The notes under the pieces are model-generated. The model made no database searches and had not been told where the DNA came from. It was given only the letters and a program-made list of their open reading frames with translations. 23,461 nt of DNA from an uncultured Porphyromonadaceae bacterium (GTDB lineage: Bacteria; Bacteroidota; Bacteroidia; Bacteroidales; Muribaculaceae): contig CAMWQF010000010.1 in the NCBI GenBank assembly GCA_947176285.1, positions 1-23,461 of the forward strand, written 5' to 3'. A program made the position numbers and the translations under genes. Shown here in pieces: positions 13,421 to 22,425 of this stretch. Every line of letters begins with the position of its first letter. Position 1 is the stretch's first letter.

Positions 13421-15594
13421 CCCATATCGGATAGGAATTTAATCCTTACAAGCCTGATTTCTTCTTCAGTATAATCTTCACCCAATTCCTGGATGGCTTC
13501 TTCAAGATTATCCTCTTCGGTCTCGCTGAAATAGTCCATAATGTCTTCTTCAACTCCCTCTTCAAGCACATCTTTAAGAAAATAGTCAATGTTGATCTTG
13601 ATTCCGGCTGCCACAATGGATTCTAGTTCATCCAGGAGTTCATTGAACTCAAGCCCCTTTCCTTCGGCAAGTTCATCAAGAGCAATCTTTCGGTCGATTC
13701 CGGTGATCAGATACACTTTAAGTTTCGACTTGTTAGGCATCATCCTCACCTTGAAGTCTTCAGGACGAACTATTTCGTTTTCATCCACATATTCCTTTAT
13801 AGCCTTAAGGAATTCATCACCAAATCGCTTGGCTTTGCCGGTGCCGACACCGGGAATAAACGAAAGTTCCTCCATTGTGATAGGATATGTAGTCGCCATA
13901 GCTTCGAGCGAAGGCTCTTGAAATACTACATATGGAGGCACATCATTCTTACGAGCGATCTTCTTTCTGAGATCAACGAGGATTTTATAAAGCACTTCAT
14001 CGGCGGCGCCAGAACCAGCCACAGGTTGCGGTTCTATCTCTTGATCCGAAAATTCCGAGTCTTCCACAATCTTAAATTGAGGAGAAGGCTTTTTCAGATA
14101 CTTCTTGCCTTTTGCAGTGACTTTCAATATGCCATAGTTCTCAAGGTCACGCTTAATATATCCGGCTATATCTGCTTGCCTGATGACAGCAGCGAGCATT
14201 CGCTCATCGGAATTAGGCATGCAGCCGAACATTTCTATTTCATCATGACCATTTTCACGAATTTCATCAGTGGCGCGTCCGATCATTACGCAAATGATAT
14301 ATTCCGCCTTGTATTTTTCCTTAAGTGCGAGGGCCGTATCCATGACGGCACATAATTCTTCTGTTGCTTCCACAAATGTTTTTGGGTGTTTGCAATTGTC
14401 GCAGTTGCCACAATTATCATTTTCATAGTTTTCACCGAAATAATGCAGGAGGATGCGACGTCTGCATACCGATGATTCGGCATAGGCAGCCGTCTCTGCA
14501 AGAAGTTGCCTTCCTATTTCCTGCTCAGTCGGAGTTTTGGAGAGCATTAGTTTGTCAAGTTTCTGAAGGTCTTTCCTGGTGTAGAATGCAACACAGACAC
14601 CTTCCCCGCCATCTCTTCCTGCCCTACCGGTCTCCTGATAGTAACTTTCAAGACTTTTTGGAATGTCGTAATGTATCACATATCTCACATCAGGCTTATC
14701 GATTCCCATGCCAAACGCTATCGTTGCTACGATGACGTCAACTTCCTCATGAAGAAAGGCATCCTGGTTTTCACTTCTCACCGAAGTCTCCATGCCTGCA
14801 TGGTAAGGGAGAGCCCTGATATTATTGACCTTCAGCAATTCAGCCATTTCTTCCACTTTCTTTCTACTCAGGCAATATATAATGCCGCTTTTGCCTTTCT
14901 GTTGCTTCACAAAGCGGATGATACTGGCATCGATATCTTTTGTCTTAGGTCTTACTTCATAATAAAGATTTTCTCTGTTGAAACTTGATTTATATACTAC
15001 AGCCTCGAGCATGCCGAGATTTTTCTGGATGTCATGCTGCACTTTTGGTGTAGCAGTGGCTGTCAGGGCAATTACGGGCCTATTCCCGACACGAGAGATT
15101 ATCGGGCGAATTTTTCTATATTCAGGACGGAAGTCATGACCCCATTCCGAAATACAGTGGGCTTCATCAACAGCAAAGAACGAAATCTTGACACTACGCA
15201 GGAATTCCACGTTGTCATCTTTGGTCAATGATTCCGGCGCCACATATAGCAACTTTGTTCTACCCTCCAACACATCTTTCTTCACATTCTCAATAGCCGA
15301 TCTGGTGAGGGAAGAATTGAGAAAATGCGCAACCCCATCATTTTCAGCAAAGTTACGTATCGCATCCACTTGATTTTTCATGAGCGCGATAAGTGGAGAG
15401 ATGACTATGGCAGTACCCTCAGACATCAGTGCCGGCAACTGATAGCAAAGCGATTTGCCCCCTCCGGTGGGCATGAGCACGAACACATCGTCGCCATCAA
15501 GAAGCGACTGGATGATTTCTTGCTGCTGACCTTTGAAGGTGCTGAATCCAAAATGAATGGTCAGGGCTTTCCTGAGGATTTCGGGGTCTGTCAT
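13414..15594 (-). CDS. recQ: ATP-dependent DNA helicase RecQ
   Basis: A 726-residue 3'-5' DNA helicase for recombination and fork repair. Motifs in order are Walker A MPTGGGKS (41-48), DEAH (143-146) within AVDEAHCISEWGHDFRPEYR, TATATP, IAFGMGIDKPDVR and QETGRAGRDG, then the four-cysteine zinc site (CRRRILLHYFG, CGNCDNC), a winged-helix RQC region and an HRDC-like domain (FIPGVGTGKAKRFGDEF). The acidic C-terminal tail (about 85 residues, EEGVEEDIMDYF) goes beyond the classical HRDC end. The ATG at 15594 is chosen; the reading frame extends three codons further to a TTG. A good promoter lies 49 bases upstream. Confidence 0.97.
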   Translation of the reverse strand: MTDPEILRKALTIHFGFSTFKGQQQEIIQSLLDGDDVFVLMPTGGGKSLCYQLPALMSEGTAIVISPLIALMKNQVDAIRNFAENDGVAHFLNSSLTRSAIENVKKDVLEGRTKLLYVAPESLTKDDNVEFLRSVKISFFAVDEAHCISEWGHDFRPEYRKIRPIISRVGNRPVIALTATATPKVQHDIQKNLGMLEAVVYKSSFNRENLYYEVRPKTKDIDASIIRFVKQQKGKSGIIYCLSRKKVEEMAELLKVNNIRALPYHAGMETSVRSENQDAFLHEEVDVIVATIAFGMGIDKPDVRYVIHYDIPKSLESYYQETGRAGRDGGEGVCVAFYTRKDLQKLDKLMLSKTPTEQEIGRQLLAETAAYAESSVCRRRILLHYFGENYENDNCGNCDNCKHPKTFVEATEELCAVMDTALALKEKYKAEYIICVMIGRATDEIRENGHDEIEMFGCMPNSDERMLAAVIRQADIAGYIKRDLENYGILKVTAKGKKYLKKPSPQFKIVEDSEFSDQEIEPQPVAGSGAADEVLYKILVDLRKKIARKNDVPPYVVFQEPSLEAMATTYPITMEELSFIPGVGTGKAKRFGDEFLKAIKEYVDENEIVRPEDFKVRMMPNKSKLKVYLITGIDRKIALDELAEGKGLEFNELLDELESIVAAGIKINIDYFLKDVLEEGVEEDIMDYFSETEEDNLEEAIQELGEDYTEEEIRLVRIKFLSDMGN

Positions 15595-15642
15595 TGTTGT
15601 CAAGGATTGAGGTGCGGATTAACCCGCTTTTGGTTCTATACA

Positions 15643-15673
15643 CAAAATTACAGATTTTTTTTGTAACTGCAAA
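15643..15673 (-). promoter_or_regulatory. Promoter of recQ
   Basis: On the minus strand TTTG (15673-15670), 19 bases, TAATTTTG (15650-15643). This is a full consensus match and makes recQ independent of the EamA gene upstream. Confidence 0.8.
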
Positions 15674-15739
15674 TATTTTCCCCGAAAAATATTAAGATTT
15701 TTATTTCCCATTTGCTTTTTTAGAGCCCAACTCATAAAT

Positions 15740-16672
15740 TTATGATTGGCTCTTCCCTTTGGGGAACATTTTTCTGATTCTTAGAATAGCCTTGTCTACC
15801 GGGGCAGCGCATATCACTATTGTTGTGGCTATCACTATCAGCACTCCACCAATGACATCTTGTGCGGTGAGAGCCTGTCCGAGAACAATTACACTCAAGA
15901 CTACAGCACATACCGGCTCAAGCGCTCCTAAGATAGCAGTGGGTGTCGAACCGATAAGTTGTATTGCCCTTGTAGTACATCCTAAAGAAACCACAGTCGG
16001 GATTATTGCCAATGCGAGAAGATTGAGCCAACCCCAGTCCTTATCCGGAAGTGTCAATGAACTTCCACAACATATTAAGCCGACAAATAACAGACTGCCC
16101 CATCCAAGTACATAGAATAGCAGTTTTGTGGTGGGAATATTTTTCACACTCTTCGATACATTCACCATTACTATATAGATAGCATAAGTCAATGCAGAAA
16201 GCATAACAAGAACACATCCGAAAACACTGATCTGATTGCCTCCTTGCGGCTTCATGAGCAATAAAAGTCCCGCACCCATGACTATAAGGCATATGCCTGT
16301 GGAAATACTGAATTTCTCACGAAAAAACATTATCATCATTACAGCCACCATGACCGGATATACGAACAGCAGTGTGGAAGCCACTCCTGAATTCATATAA
16401 TTATAACTTTCAAACAGGGTCCACGAAGACAATGCCATCAGAACACCAAGAATCATTGTAGGCACTATCTCATCCTTTTTAAGCAAGAATGATTTCCCAC
16501 GCAAAGCCATAAGCAATGCTATGAAAGGAAGTCCCATCAAATATCTGAATAAAAGGACCGACACCGGATTCATTCCATGATCATAGAGCGGAACGGCGAA
16601 AGCCGGATTGGTGCCATAGGCTGCTGCAGCCAATGCAGCAAGCGAATATCCCTTTACTTTATCTAATTTCAT
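15740..16672 (-). CDS. EamA/DMT family transporter
   Basis: A 310-residue inner-membrane protein with about ten hydrophobic segments in two EamA repeats, the drug/metabolite transporter superfamily. Typical stretches are the ALAAAAYGTNPAF opening helix, FRYLMGLPFIALLMAL, and AILGALEPVCAVVLSVIVLGQ in the second repeat. The substrate is unknown. The ATG at 16672 (MKLDKVKGYSL) is chosen because upstream of it the reading frame runs into the 7-bp tandem repeat; the 41 extra residues would be a seven-residue repeat (HSQFSIL) that is an artefact of that DNA. It lies 130 bases after the AspT-like gene with no promoter I recognise, and recQ downstream has its own promoter. Confidence 0.9.
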   Translation of the reverse strand: MKLDKVKGYSLAALAAAAYGTNPAFAVPLYDHGMNPVSVLLFRYLMGLPFIALLMALRGKSFLLKKDEIVPTMILGVLMALSSWTLFESYNYMNSGVASTLLFVYPVMVAVMMIMFFREKFSISTGICLIVMGAGLLLLMKPQGGNQISVFGCVLVMLSALTYAIYIVMVNVSKSVKNIPTTKLLFYVLGWGSLLFVGLICCGSSLTLPDKDWGWLNLLALAIIPTVVSLGCTTRAIQLIGSTPTAILGALEPVCAVVLSVIVLGQALTAQDVIGGVLIVIATTIVICAAPVDKAILRIRKMFPKGKSQS

Positions 16673-16678
16673 AATTTT

Positions 16679-16762
16679 GAATTGAGAATGGAGAATGGAG
16701 AATTGAGAATGGAGAATTGAGAATGGAGAATTGAAAATGGAGAATTGAGAATGGGGAATTTT
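16679..16762 (-). repeat. 7-bp tandem repeat upstream of EamA gene
   Basis: Twelve heptamers in exact register alternate mainly between GAATTGA and GAATGGA as read on the + strand, with variants AAATGGA, GAATGGG and GAATTTT. The array ends 6 bases upstream of the EamA start codon and fills most of the 130-base gap to the AspT-like gene. Confidence 0.92.
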
Positions 16763-16802
16763 GAATCCTTTAATGTGATTAATCGTCTTTCTCAATATTA
16801 TT

Positions 16803-18500
16803 TTAAACCATCAATGCAACAGCTATACCTCCGAAAATCAGCAAGAAATTGCTGACTGCATAAGTCACAGTATAACCCATTGCCGGAAGCGTGCTGTCAA
16901 GATTGTCTTGAATGGCGCCAAGAGCGGCAACTGCATTCCTGCCGCCTGCCACGCAACCGAGCGTAACTGCTATCGGGAATCGGAAAATGTAATGCCCGAT
17001 TAGGATTGAGATAATGAGTGGAAGAGTGGTGCAAGCAAGCCCTACGAAGAAAAGCCCGATACCGGCTTCCTTTAGTCCGGAAATGAAAGTTGGTCCGGCA
17101 GCCAAGCCTACTATTGCTATGAACAGGCATAGACCGACATTGTCAAGCACCCACACTACAGACGATGGTATTCGCCCAAGAGTTGGCTTGCGATTACGAA
17201 GCCATCCGAAGAATAGACCCGCCAAGAGCGAACCGCCACTGGTAGTGAGGGAAATTGGAATCCCTTTGAAGTGAACGCAAAGTGCTCCAATCAAGCATCC
17301 TATGGCTACTCCAAAACTTAAGAAAGCCACGTCGGTGGTTTCCGTCTTTCGGTCGGGATAACCGATTTCTCCGACTGCTTCTGCCACGTCTTTCTGCAAG
17401 CCTACGAGAGTCAAGACATCTCCGGCTTCAAGCACTGTGCGACTATGAAGCGGAATCCTCACATCATCACGCACGAGACTTTTCACCAGCACTCCGCTCA
17501 TATAGTCTGATTTTCGCAAAGCACCAAACGTCATTCCTGCAGCTCCATTCTTGGAGACGGTGACAGGAAGATTTTCCGCTTCGAAATTCAGGAGTTCATG
17601 GTCTACTACCTCGGGTCCGATGATTCCTGCCTCATTGACCACTGTCTCACGTCTGCCACCTATCACCAAAATATCGCCCTTGCGCACCTTCACATCAGGC
17701 TCCACGTCAACGACCTCTCCCCTTACCCGAAGGCGTTCTACAAATAGGCGATGTCCTAGCCCGGCAAGGGCTTCTTCTATCTCCGAGACCGTACGTGGAC
17801 GCTTAAAGAAACCGGACTCGGCTTTATATGCACGAAAAGAGACCGGACGATTGGCGACTATAAGGCCCGGCTGAGCAGAAAACTCACCTTCCTCCATTTC
17901 GGCTTCTAACTCAGCTATCTGCTGCTTGGCTTTGTCGAGGCCACCGCATAGTTTCGGACCGAGATTGGCTACAATCCAGGCTGCACCGATGGTACCGAAT
18001 ATATACGTGACAGCATATGCAGAAGGAATCATCCCAATAAGGGATTTTTTTACTTCCGGATCAATCTTCATTGAAGAAATGATGTCTGAACCCACACCTA
18101 TAGATGCTGAGATGGTCTGCGATCCGGCAAATAGACCGATTGCAGTGCCGGTGTTATAACCCATAAGCCTGGCTGCCACTATGCATACTGCAATGCAGAT
18201 GATGCACTCCACAACTGCAAAAATAATCTGCTTCACTCCATCCCCCTTGAGGCCCCGGAAGAACTGAGGACCTACACGATAACCGATGGCAAAGAGAAAA
18301 AGCAGGAAACTTACGGTTTTCAAAGGTTCTGCAATCGGAATGTCAAGTTGTCCTATAAGCACGCCTACAAGCAAAGTGGCGGTCACAGGACCTAACGAAA
18401 AACTTTTTATCTTAAGACCTCCCAGCCAAAAGCCAAGGCCGAGAGTGAGGAACAGCGGTATGGTGGGATTCTCCCTAAGGAGATCAATTATATATTCCAT
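16803..18500 (-). CDS. AspT/YidE-type transporter with two RCK_C domains
   Basis: A 565-residue inner-membrane protein of the aspartate-alanine exchanger family (like E. coli YidE/YbjL and Tetragenococcus AspT). Layout: N-terminal membrane half with about five helices (roughly 10-180), a short coiled segment (KAKQQIAELEAEMEEGE), two cytosolic RCK_C/TrkA_C domains (about 212-295 and 305-385, the first with VRKGDILVIGG and the second with LEAGDVLTLVG), and a C-terminal membrane half with GGRNAVAALGAIQ. The family pattern GLFAGSQTISASIG is present in the first half. The substrate is unknown; amino acid exchange is a family guess. The ATG at 18500 gives the standard N-terminus. It follows pncB by 22 bases. 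Confidence 0.88.
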   Translation of the reverse strand: MEYIIDLLRENPTIPLFLTLGLGFWLGGLKIKSFSLGPVTATLLVGVLIGQLDIPIAEPLKTVSFLLFLFAIGYRVGPQFFRGLKGDGVKQIIFAVVECIICIAVCIVAARLMGYNTGTAIGLFAGSQTISASIGVGSDIISSMKIDPEVKKSLIGMIPSAYAVTYIFGTIGAAWIVANLGPKLCGGLDKAKQQIAELEAEMEEGEFSAQPGLIVANRPVSFRAYKAESGFFKRPRTVSEIEEALAGLGHRLFVERLRVRGEVVDVEPDVKVRKGDILVIGGRRETVVNEAGIIGPEVVDHELLNFEAENLPVTVSKNGAAGMTFGALRKSDYMSGVLVKSLVRDDVRIPLHSRTVLEAGDVLTLVGLQKDVAEAVGEIGYPDRKTETTDVAFLSFGVAIGCLIGALCVHFKGIPISLTTSGGSLLAGLFFGWLRNRKPTLGRIPSSVVWVLDNVGLCLFIAIVGLAAGPTFISGLKEAGIGLFFVGLACTTLPLIISILIGHYIFRFPIAVTLGCVAGGRNAVAALGAIQDNLDSTLPAMGYTVTYAVSNFLLIFGGIAVALMV

Positions 18501-18504
18501 AATA

Positions 18505-18528
18505 ATGTTCTTAATTATGTTCTTAATT
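18505..18528. repeat. 12-bp tandem duplication between pncB and AspT-like gene
   Basis: ATGTTCTTAATT occurs twice back to back (18505-18516, 18517-18528). It covers the pncB stop codon region and the leader of the next gene, and it roughly doubles the short spacer. Confidence 0.85.
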
Positions 18529-19725
18529 AAGGTGAAGTGCTTCTTTAAACCGCTTGACTGTCTCCACGTCACCGGAATACTTACCGTGGTCTTCGCTAAG
18601 TTTGCAAGTGTCGCAGAAGAAGGGCCAGGATTCAGTAATTTTCACAGCAAGGAGTTTTATCACTATATTCATTGGCGTGACATCCTGAAAATCATTCGTG
18701 AAATGAGTTCCAATTCCAAATGATGGTATGCACTTTCTCTCTGCATATCTCTGAAGTTGGATTGCTTCGTCTACATTAAGACCATTGCTGAATACCACTT
18801 GCTTAGAAGCGGGATCGATATTGAGCGAACGATATTTCTCCACTATTAGATCAAGCTGCTGATGATTCTCACCGCTGTCTACTCTCAGACCCTTAAACAT
18901 GTTGGCGTAATCTTCCGAGAAATTAAGACTGAAAATTCGCCAGCCATAAGTGTCATAAAGGAATGTGCCAAGGGCTCCTCGATAAGTATGGGCCCACGCT
19001 TTCATGGCAAGATGATTAGCCATTTGCGGACCATACATTCCGGCAATTGCGCTGATCAGTTCATGTGCCAAGGTGCCGATAGGCATAAGGTCATATTTCA
19101 TTGCAAGATAGACATTGCTCGTTCCGACAAACTTGCCGGGACCATCAGATTCTTTCTGACAGTCTGACATTGCTTTAACAACTGTCTCCTGTGCCTCAAA
19201 CGAAGCCCTTCGCCTGGTACCGAAGTCACTGAAAGAACATCCGGCTTTAATCAGCCTTTCCGCTTTACAATATGATTTTTTATAATATTCATCATAGTCA
19301 AGTTTGCAGGTCTGTCCCGTCATCATGTAATAAAGTTCTGAAATAATGGCAAGCACCTTGACTTCAAGCATTATGGTATCGCTCCAATTCCCCTCGAATT
19401 CCACAGAAAGATGTCCGGCATCGTCTTGCTCCACTTTCACCCATCGGCTGTCGTAGCGGAACCCTTTAAGGAAAGTATAAAACCAATCGGGGATATAGTA
19501 ACACTTACGACGCATGAAAGCCACTTCTTCATCAGTAATCACAAGATTTTCAAGATATTTTATCTGAGCAATAAGTTCTTCTGCAAATCCTGAAGGATAG
19601 ATAGTGTTGTTTCTGTCGATAAATCTATATCGAACTTGAGTGCGCGGATAGTTGTCTATGACCGCACAGCACATCGTGAACTTATACAGGTCATCATCAG
19701 TAATATGGTTAATTATCTGGTGCAT
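18523..19725 (-). CDS. pncB: Nicotinate phosphoribosyltransferase PncB
   Basis: A 400-residue cytoplasmic enzyme that makes nicotinate mononucleotide from nicotinate and PRPP with ATP hydrolysis, feeding NAD salvage. The start (HQIINHITDDDLYKFTMCCAV) is the family opening. The phosphorylated histidine is visible in PIGTLAHE (His221), and the phosphate-binding SFGIGTHFTND motif and SDFGTRRRASFEAQE are present. The length equals that of E. coli PncB. It lies 39 bases downstream of the GH5 gene and 22 bases upstream of the AspT-like gene on the same strand; I see no promoter of its own in the 39-base gap, so it may depend on the GH5 promoter or on one I cannot recognise. Confidence 0.97.
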   Translation of the reverse strand: MHQIINHITDDDLYKFTMCCAVIDNYPRTQVRYRFIDRNNTIYPSGFAEELIAQIKYLENLVITDEEVAFMRRKCYYIPDWFYTFLKGFRYDSRWVKVEQDDAGHLSVEFEGNWSDTIMLEVKVLAIISELYYMMTGQTCKLDYDEYYKKSYCKAERLIKAGCSFSDFGTRRRASFEAQETVVKAMSDCQKESDGPGKFVGTSNVYLAMKYDLMPIGTLAHELISAIAGMYGPQMANHLAMKAWAHTYRGALGTFLYDTYGWRIFSLNFSEDYANMFKGLRVDSGENHQQLDLIVEKYRSLNIDPASKQVVFSNGLNVDEAIQLQRYAERKCIPSFGIGTHFTNDFQDVTPMNIVIKLLAVKITESWPFFCDTCKLSEDHGKYSGDVETVKRFKEALHLN

Positions 19726-19764
19726 ACTAAGTTTAATTGAGAATTATTTCCTCTTCTTGTGTAG

Positions 19765-21114
19765 TTAGTGTTTCAATATCTTTTTGGTGGTGCCGTCACT
19801 CATGCGCACAATATTGATGCCTGATACAGGTATCTCCCTACGGTTGCCGAATAGATCATAATATTCAGTCTCTTTCGGAGAATCCGACTCATTGATCTTG
19901 ACTGCGTTGTAGCCTCCATCTCCGTAATATCCTTTCACAATTGCCTCAACAAGATCTTTCTGATTAAACTCGGGTACACTTCTGGAATCCCCGTCTGAAA
20001 GACCCATCCAATAGAATGTACCGAAACCGTTGCTTTTTGCCTGCTCCACAAAATCACGCGCAAAACCAAGCACATCCGACCTTCGGTTCTTGTAGTCATC
20101 TCCATTGCTCGTGCCCCATTCTCCGAATATTACAGGAGCACCTTTAGGAGCAAGATATGTCTTAATGGCGTCCATCATATTCTTGACACTGTTTTTTGCA
20201 TTATTAAGTCCACTCCCTATATTGGGATAACCATGGACTTCAAAAATAATATGATTTTTAGTCTCGTCTTTTGGCAACATCATCCTTCTAAGCGGATCTT
20301 GAAGATGGGGGTTCCAATTTCCTTCGCCACAGCATGCACCGTATGTGCTTACGATCAGATTTCGTTCTGCATTATTGCCTCCGGTAGCACGCACCGCATT
20401 CACGAAACTCTGTGCATAACTGTTGATCGCTTTATAGGCTGAATCGGCAACCTTATTATCGTAGTTGCCCGGGGCACCAAACGATGAGAAGCACCAGGAA
20501 TCATAAGGATCGAGCATCTCGTTGTAGCCTTCGAAAAGAAGCCGGCCGTCATAATCCTTAAACTCCTCTGCTATCTGTGTCCATATCGCCTCGAATCGAT
20601 CTTTCTGCTCCTCATATACCTTTTCGTCAGCCACAAGCCATGCTGTGGATTCAGCACCCGTATCATGATGTATATTCAGAATACAATACATGTCTTGGCT
20701 GATTACGTAGTCTACTATCTCATGAACACGTTTCATCCATTGAGGCTGTATCTTAGTGCCTATAGGATCCTTTTCCGGATCCCACAAGAGACCTCCGTCA
20801 AACTTTGCTTCCATATGCGGATACCATGTCACAGGCACTCTTATAGCATTGAATCCTGCATTCTTGAAAAGTTTAAATAGTTCCGGTTTTGTCACGGGCT
20901 GTCCCCAAGCAGTCTCATAGTCAGAGGTTTTACGCTGGCTCCATTTCTCGATCCACATGTTGTCGAGATCTACGGAATGGCTGTCGAGGGTATTGCCGAG
21001 GTTCCAGCCCAGGCGCATATTAGCCACAGCTTCATCAGCAGTCTCTATATCCTGAGCACAAACGGATCCTCCCGAGAGGATAATAAGTGCAGCAATAGTA
21101 GTATTTCTTATCAT
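19765..21114 (-). CDS. Secreted glycoside hydrolase family 5 (endoglucanase-like) with T9SS-type C-terminus
   Basis: 449 residues from the ATG at 21114; a TTG two codons earlier is less likely. A signal peptide (IAALIILSGG, likely cut after VCA) leads into a GH5 barrel: LGWNLGNTLDS, YETAWGQP, AIRVPVTW, LNIHHDTG, FEGYNEMLDP with acid/base Glu199, and VIFGEWGTSNG with nucleophile Glu332. The opening pattern is close to subfamily GH5_4, so beta-1,4-glucan, xyloglucan or mannan is a reasonable substrate guess. The last about 45 residues depart from the barrel and read YYDLFGNRREIPVSG, then GINIVRMSDGTTKKILK, which resembles a type A sorting domain of the type IX secretion system. It follows PL10 by 132 bases and has its own promoter at 21152-21182. 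Confidence 0.93.
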   Translation of the reverse strand: MIRNTTIAALIILSGGSVCAQDIETADEAVANMRLGWNLGNTLDSHSVDLDNMWIEKWSQRKTSDYETAWGQPVTKPELFKLFKNAGFNAIRVPVTWYPHMEAKFDGGLLWDPEKDPIGTKIQPQWMKRVHEIVDYVISQDMYCILNIHHDTGAESTAWLVADEKVYEEQKDRFEAIWTQIAEEFKDYDGRLLFEGYNEMLDPYDSWCFSSFGAPGNYDNKVADSAYKAINSYAQSFVNAVRATGGNNAERNLIVSTYGACCGEGNWNPHLQDPLRRMMLPKDETKNHIIFEVHGYPNIGSGLNNAKNSVKNMMDAIKTYLAPKGAPVIFGEWGTSNGDDYKNRRSDVLGFARDFVEQAKSNGFGTFYWMGLSDGDSRSVPEFNQKDLVEAIVKGYYGDGGYNAVKINESDSPKETEYYDLFGNRREIPVSGINIVRMSDGTTKKILKH

Positions 21115-21151
21115 AAGCAATTTGTTTTCAGAAGTTAATTATAGCACTTCG

Positions 21152-21182
21152 CAAAGTTAACACATAATCACGACATATGCAA
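21152..21182 (-). promoter_or_regulatory. Promoter of GH5 gene
   Basis: On the minus strand TTG (21182-21180), 20 bases, TAACTTTG (21159-21152), which fits TAnnTTTG. The leader would be about 35 nt. Confidence 0.65.
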
Positions 21183-21246
21183 CATCCGCATGCAAAACCG
21201 ACTTGTCCATGATGTCCTGTCTTATAAAGAATGGAACTTTTATTCT

Positions 21247-22365
21247 TTAGTGCACTAGATGAATTTCGACTTTTCCTGCGGGATCATAGCGATCAGCCCA
21301 TTCATCGTAGACACTATATAATTCTGCGGGATAACTGTTATACCAACTGTAGCCCGTACGCCGCTCCTGCCCTATCTCCTCAAGGCTCTTCCGGGGAATG
21401 CCGTCGCGGTCACAAACAAAAATCTCGCAATTTTCAAGATCATAGAAGCGTCCCCAAATAGGTCCGGCTTTCTCATCCGCTACGAGTCGCGCGTCTGCTT
21501 CAGGAGTCTTTGGCTGTCCGGTGCGCTCAAGCCTGAATCCAATAAGTTTATTAGCATCAAACCATTTCATTGCACCATGAACCGCTGCTTTTATATGATC
21601 GTCAGGATCCGGCAACTGCATAAGCAGTCTCACTATCTGAACACTTTCTTGAGAACAAAATGAGGGTAATTCATATGAGCGCGCCGGAGTCGGGGCATAC
21701 GTTTCTCGGTCATGTTGCTGGCACCAAACCGTCGGCTCTCCATCCACACGTATCTGAGTGGCTAATATGCAATTGATTCCTTTGTAGAATGCCGTCCGGG
21801 CGCGGCTTCGGATACTTTCATCAACAAGGTTGTCATCATATGGATATATTTGCTCGGCTATGTCGCGAAGCAGATTTAGAGTGTTCACCATAGCACCGTC
21901 GTTGAAAGTGATGTGCACCTGATATCCCTCCGGGTTAGGCCAAAATTGAGGCCATCCACCATTGTCATACTGACCTGAAAGCAGATAATCAATGCCGGCA
22001 TTGAAGGCATCTCGATATTTTCTGTCATGCGTAGCCTGAAACATATTGGCTACGAATGTCAATTGTGTAGTGGTTGCAAAATTATCGGTAGTAGAGTCAT
22101 CGGTTCTGTCGCGTTCTGAGCGCACCGCCTCCATCTCCTCCGGGGTATGAGGACGGCACATATCGATATTCTTTGGCCAACCTCCCGTAATCCGTTGATA
22201 TGCCAATACCTGTTCTCCGATTCTCGACGCCTCTGAAGAAGTCAGGAACTCCATGTCACTGCGCCGCAGAGTGTCTATAGGACGCGCAGCAAAAACATTA
22301 AAAGCGGCACTTGCCAGAATGGCTATTGCAAATACCCTATATTTTTTATATGATGTTAGAGTCAT
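21247..22365 (-). CDS. Pectate lyase, polysaccharide lyase family 10
   Basis: A 372-residue secreted enzyme with a signal peptide (VFAIAILASAAFNVFA, cut before ARPID). The family-10 patterns are clear: YQRITGGWPKN near 54-64, QFWPNPEGYQVHITFNDGAM, WCQQHDRETYAPTPARSYE, LPSFCSQES, GRFYDLE, and QERRTGYSWY near the end. PL10 enzymes cleave polygalacturonate by beta-elimination, using calcium and an arginine base. No binding module or T9SS tail is seen, and length equals the catalytic domain alone. Together with the GH5 enzyme downstream it suggests attack on plant cell-wall material, although no SusC/SusD pair lies in the window. I see no promoter match in the 60 bases between it and the EamA gene. 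Confidence 0.93.
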   Translation of the reverse strand: MTLTSYKKYRVFAIAILASAAFNVFAARPIDTLRRSDMEFLTSSEASRIGEQVLAYQRITGGWPKNIDMCRPHTPEEMEAVRSERDRTDDSTTDNFATTTQLTFVANMFQATHDRKYRDAFNAGIDYLLSGQYDNGGWPQFWPNPEGYQVHITFNDGAMVNTLNLLRDIAEQIYPYDDNLVDESIRSRARTAFYKGINCILATQIRVDGEPTVWCQQHDRETYAPTPARSYELPSFCSQESVQIVRLLMQLPDPDDHIKAAVHGAMKWFDANKLIGFRLERTGQPKTPEADARLVADEKAGPIWGRFYDLENCEIFVCDRDGIPRKSLEEIGQERRTGYSWYNSYPAELYSVYDEWADRYDPAGKVEIHLVH

Positions 22366-22425
22366 GATAATTGAGTTTCTATTGTTTTTTGATAAGTTTT
22401 TATTTTTTTAAGTTCTGAAAAAAAC

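Noticed and set aside
16679..16762. CRISPR array
   Set aside because: The units are 7 bp with no spacers, and no cas genes are present.
16673..16795. N-terminal extension of the EamA protein
   Set aside because: It starts at TTG and encodes only a seven-residue repeat read from the 7-bp DNA array. The transporter begins at the ATG at 16672.
19765..22365. Polysaccharide utilisation locus
   Set aside because: PL10 and GH5 are adjacent, but no SusC/SusD-like pair, sensor or sulfatase lies in the window, so a PUL cannot be claimed from it.
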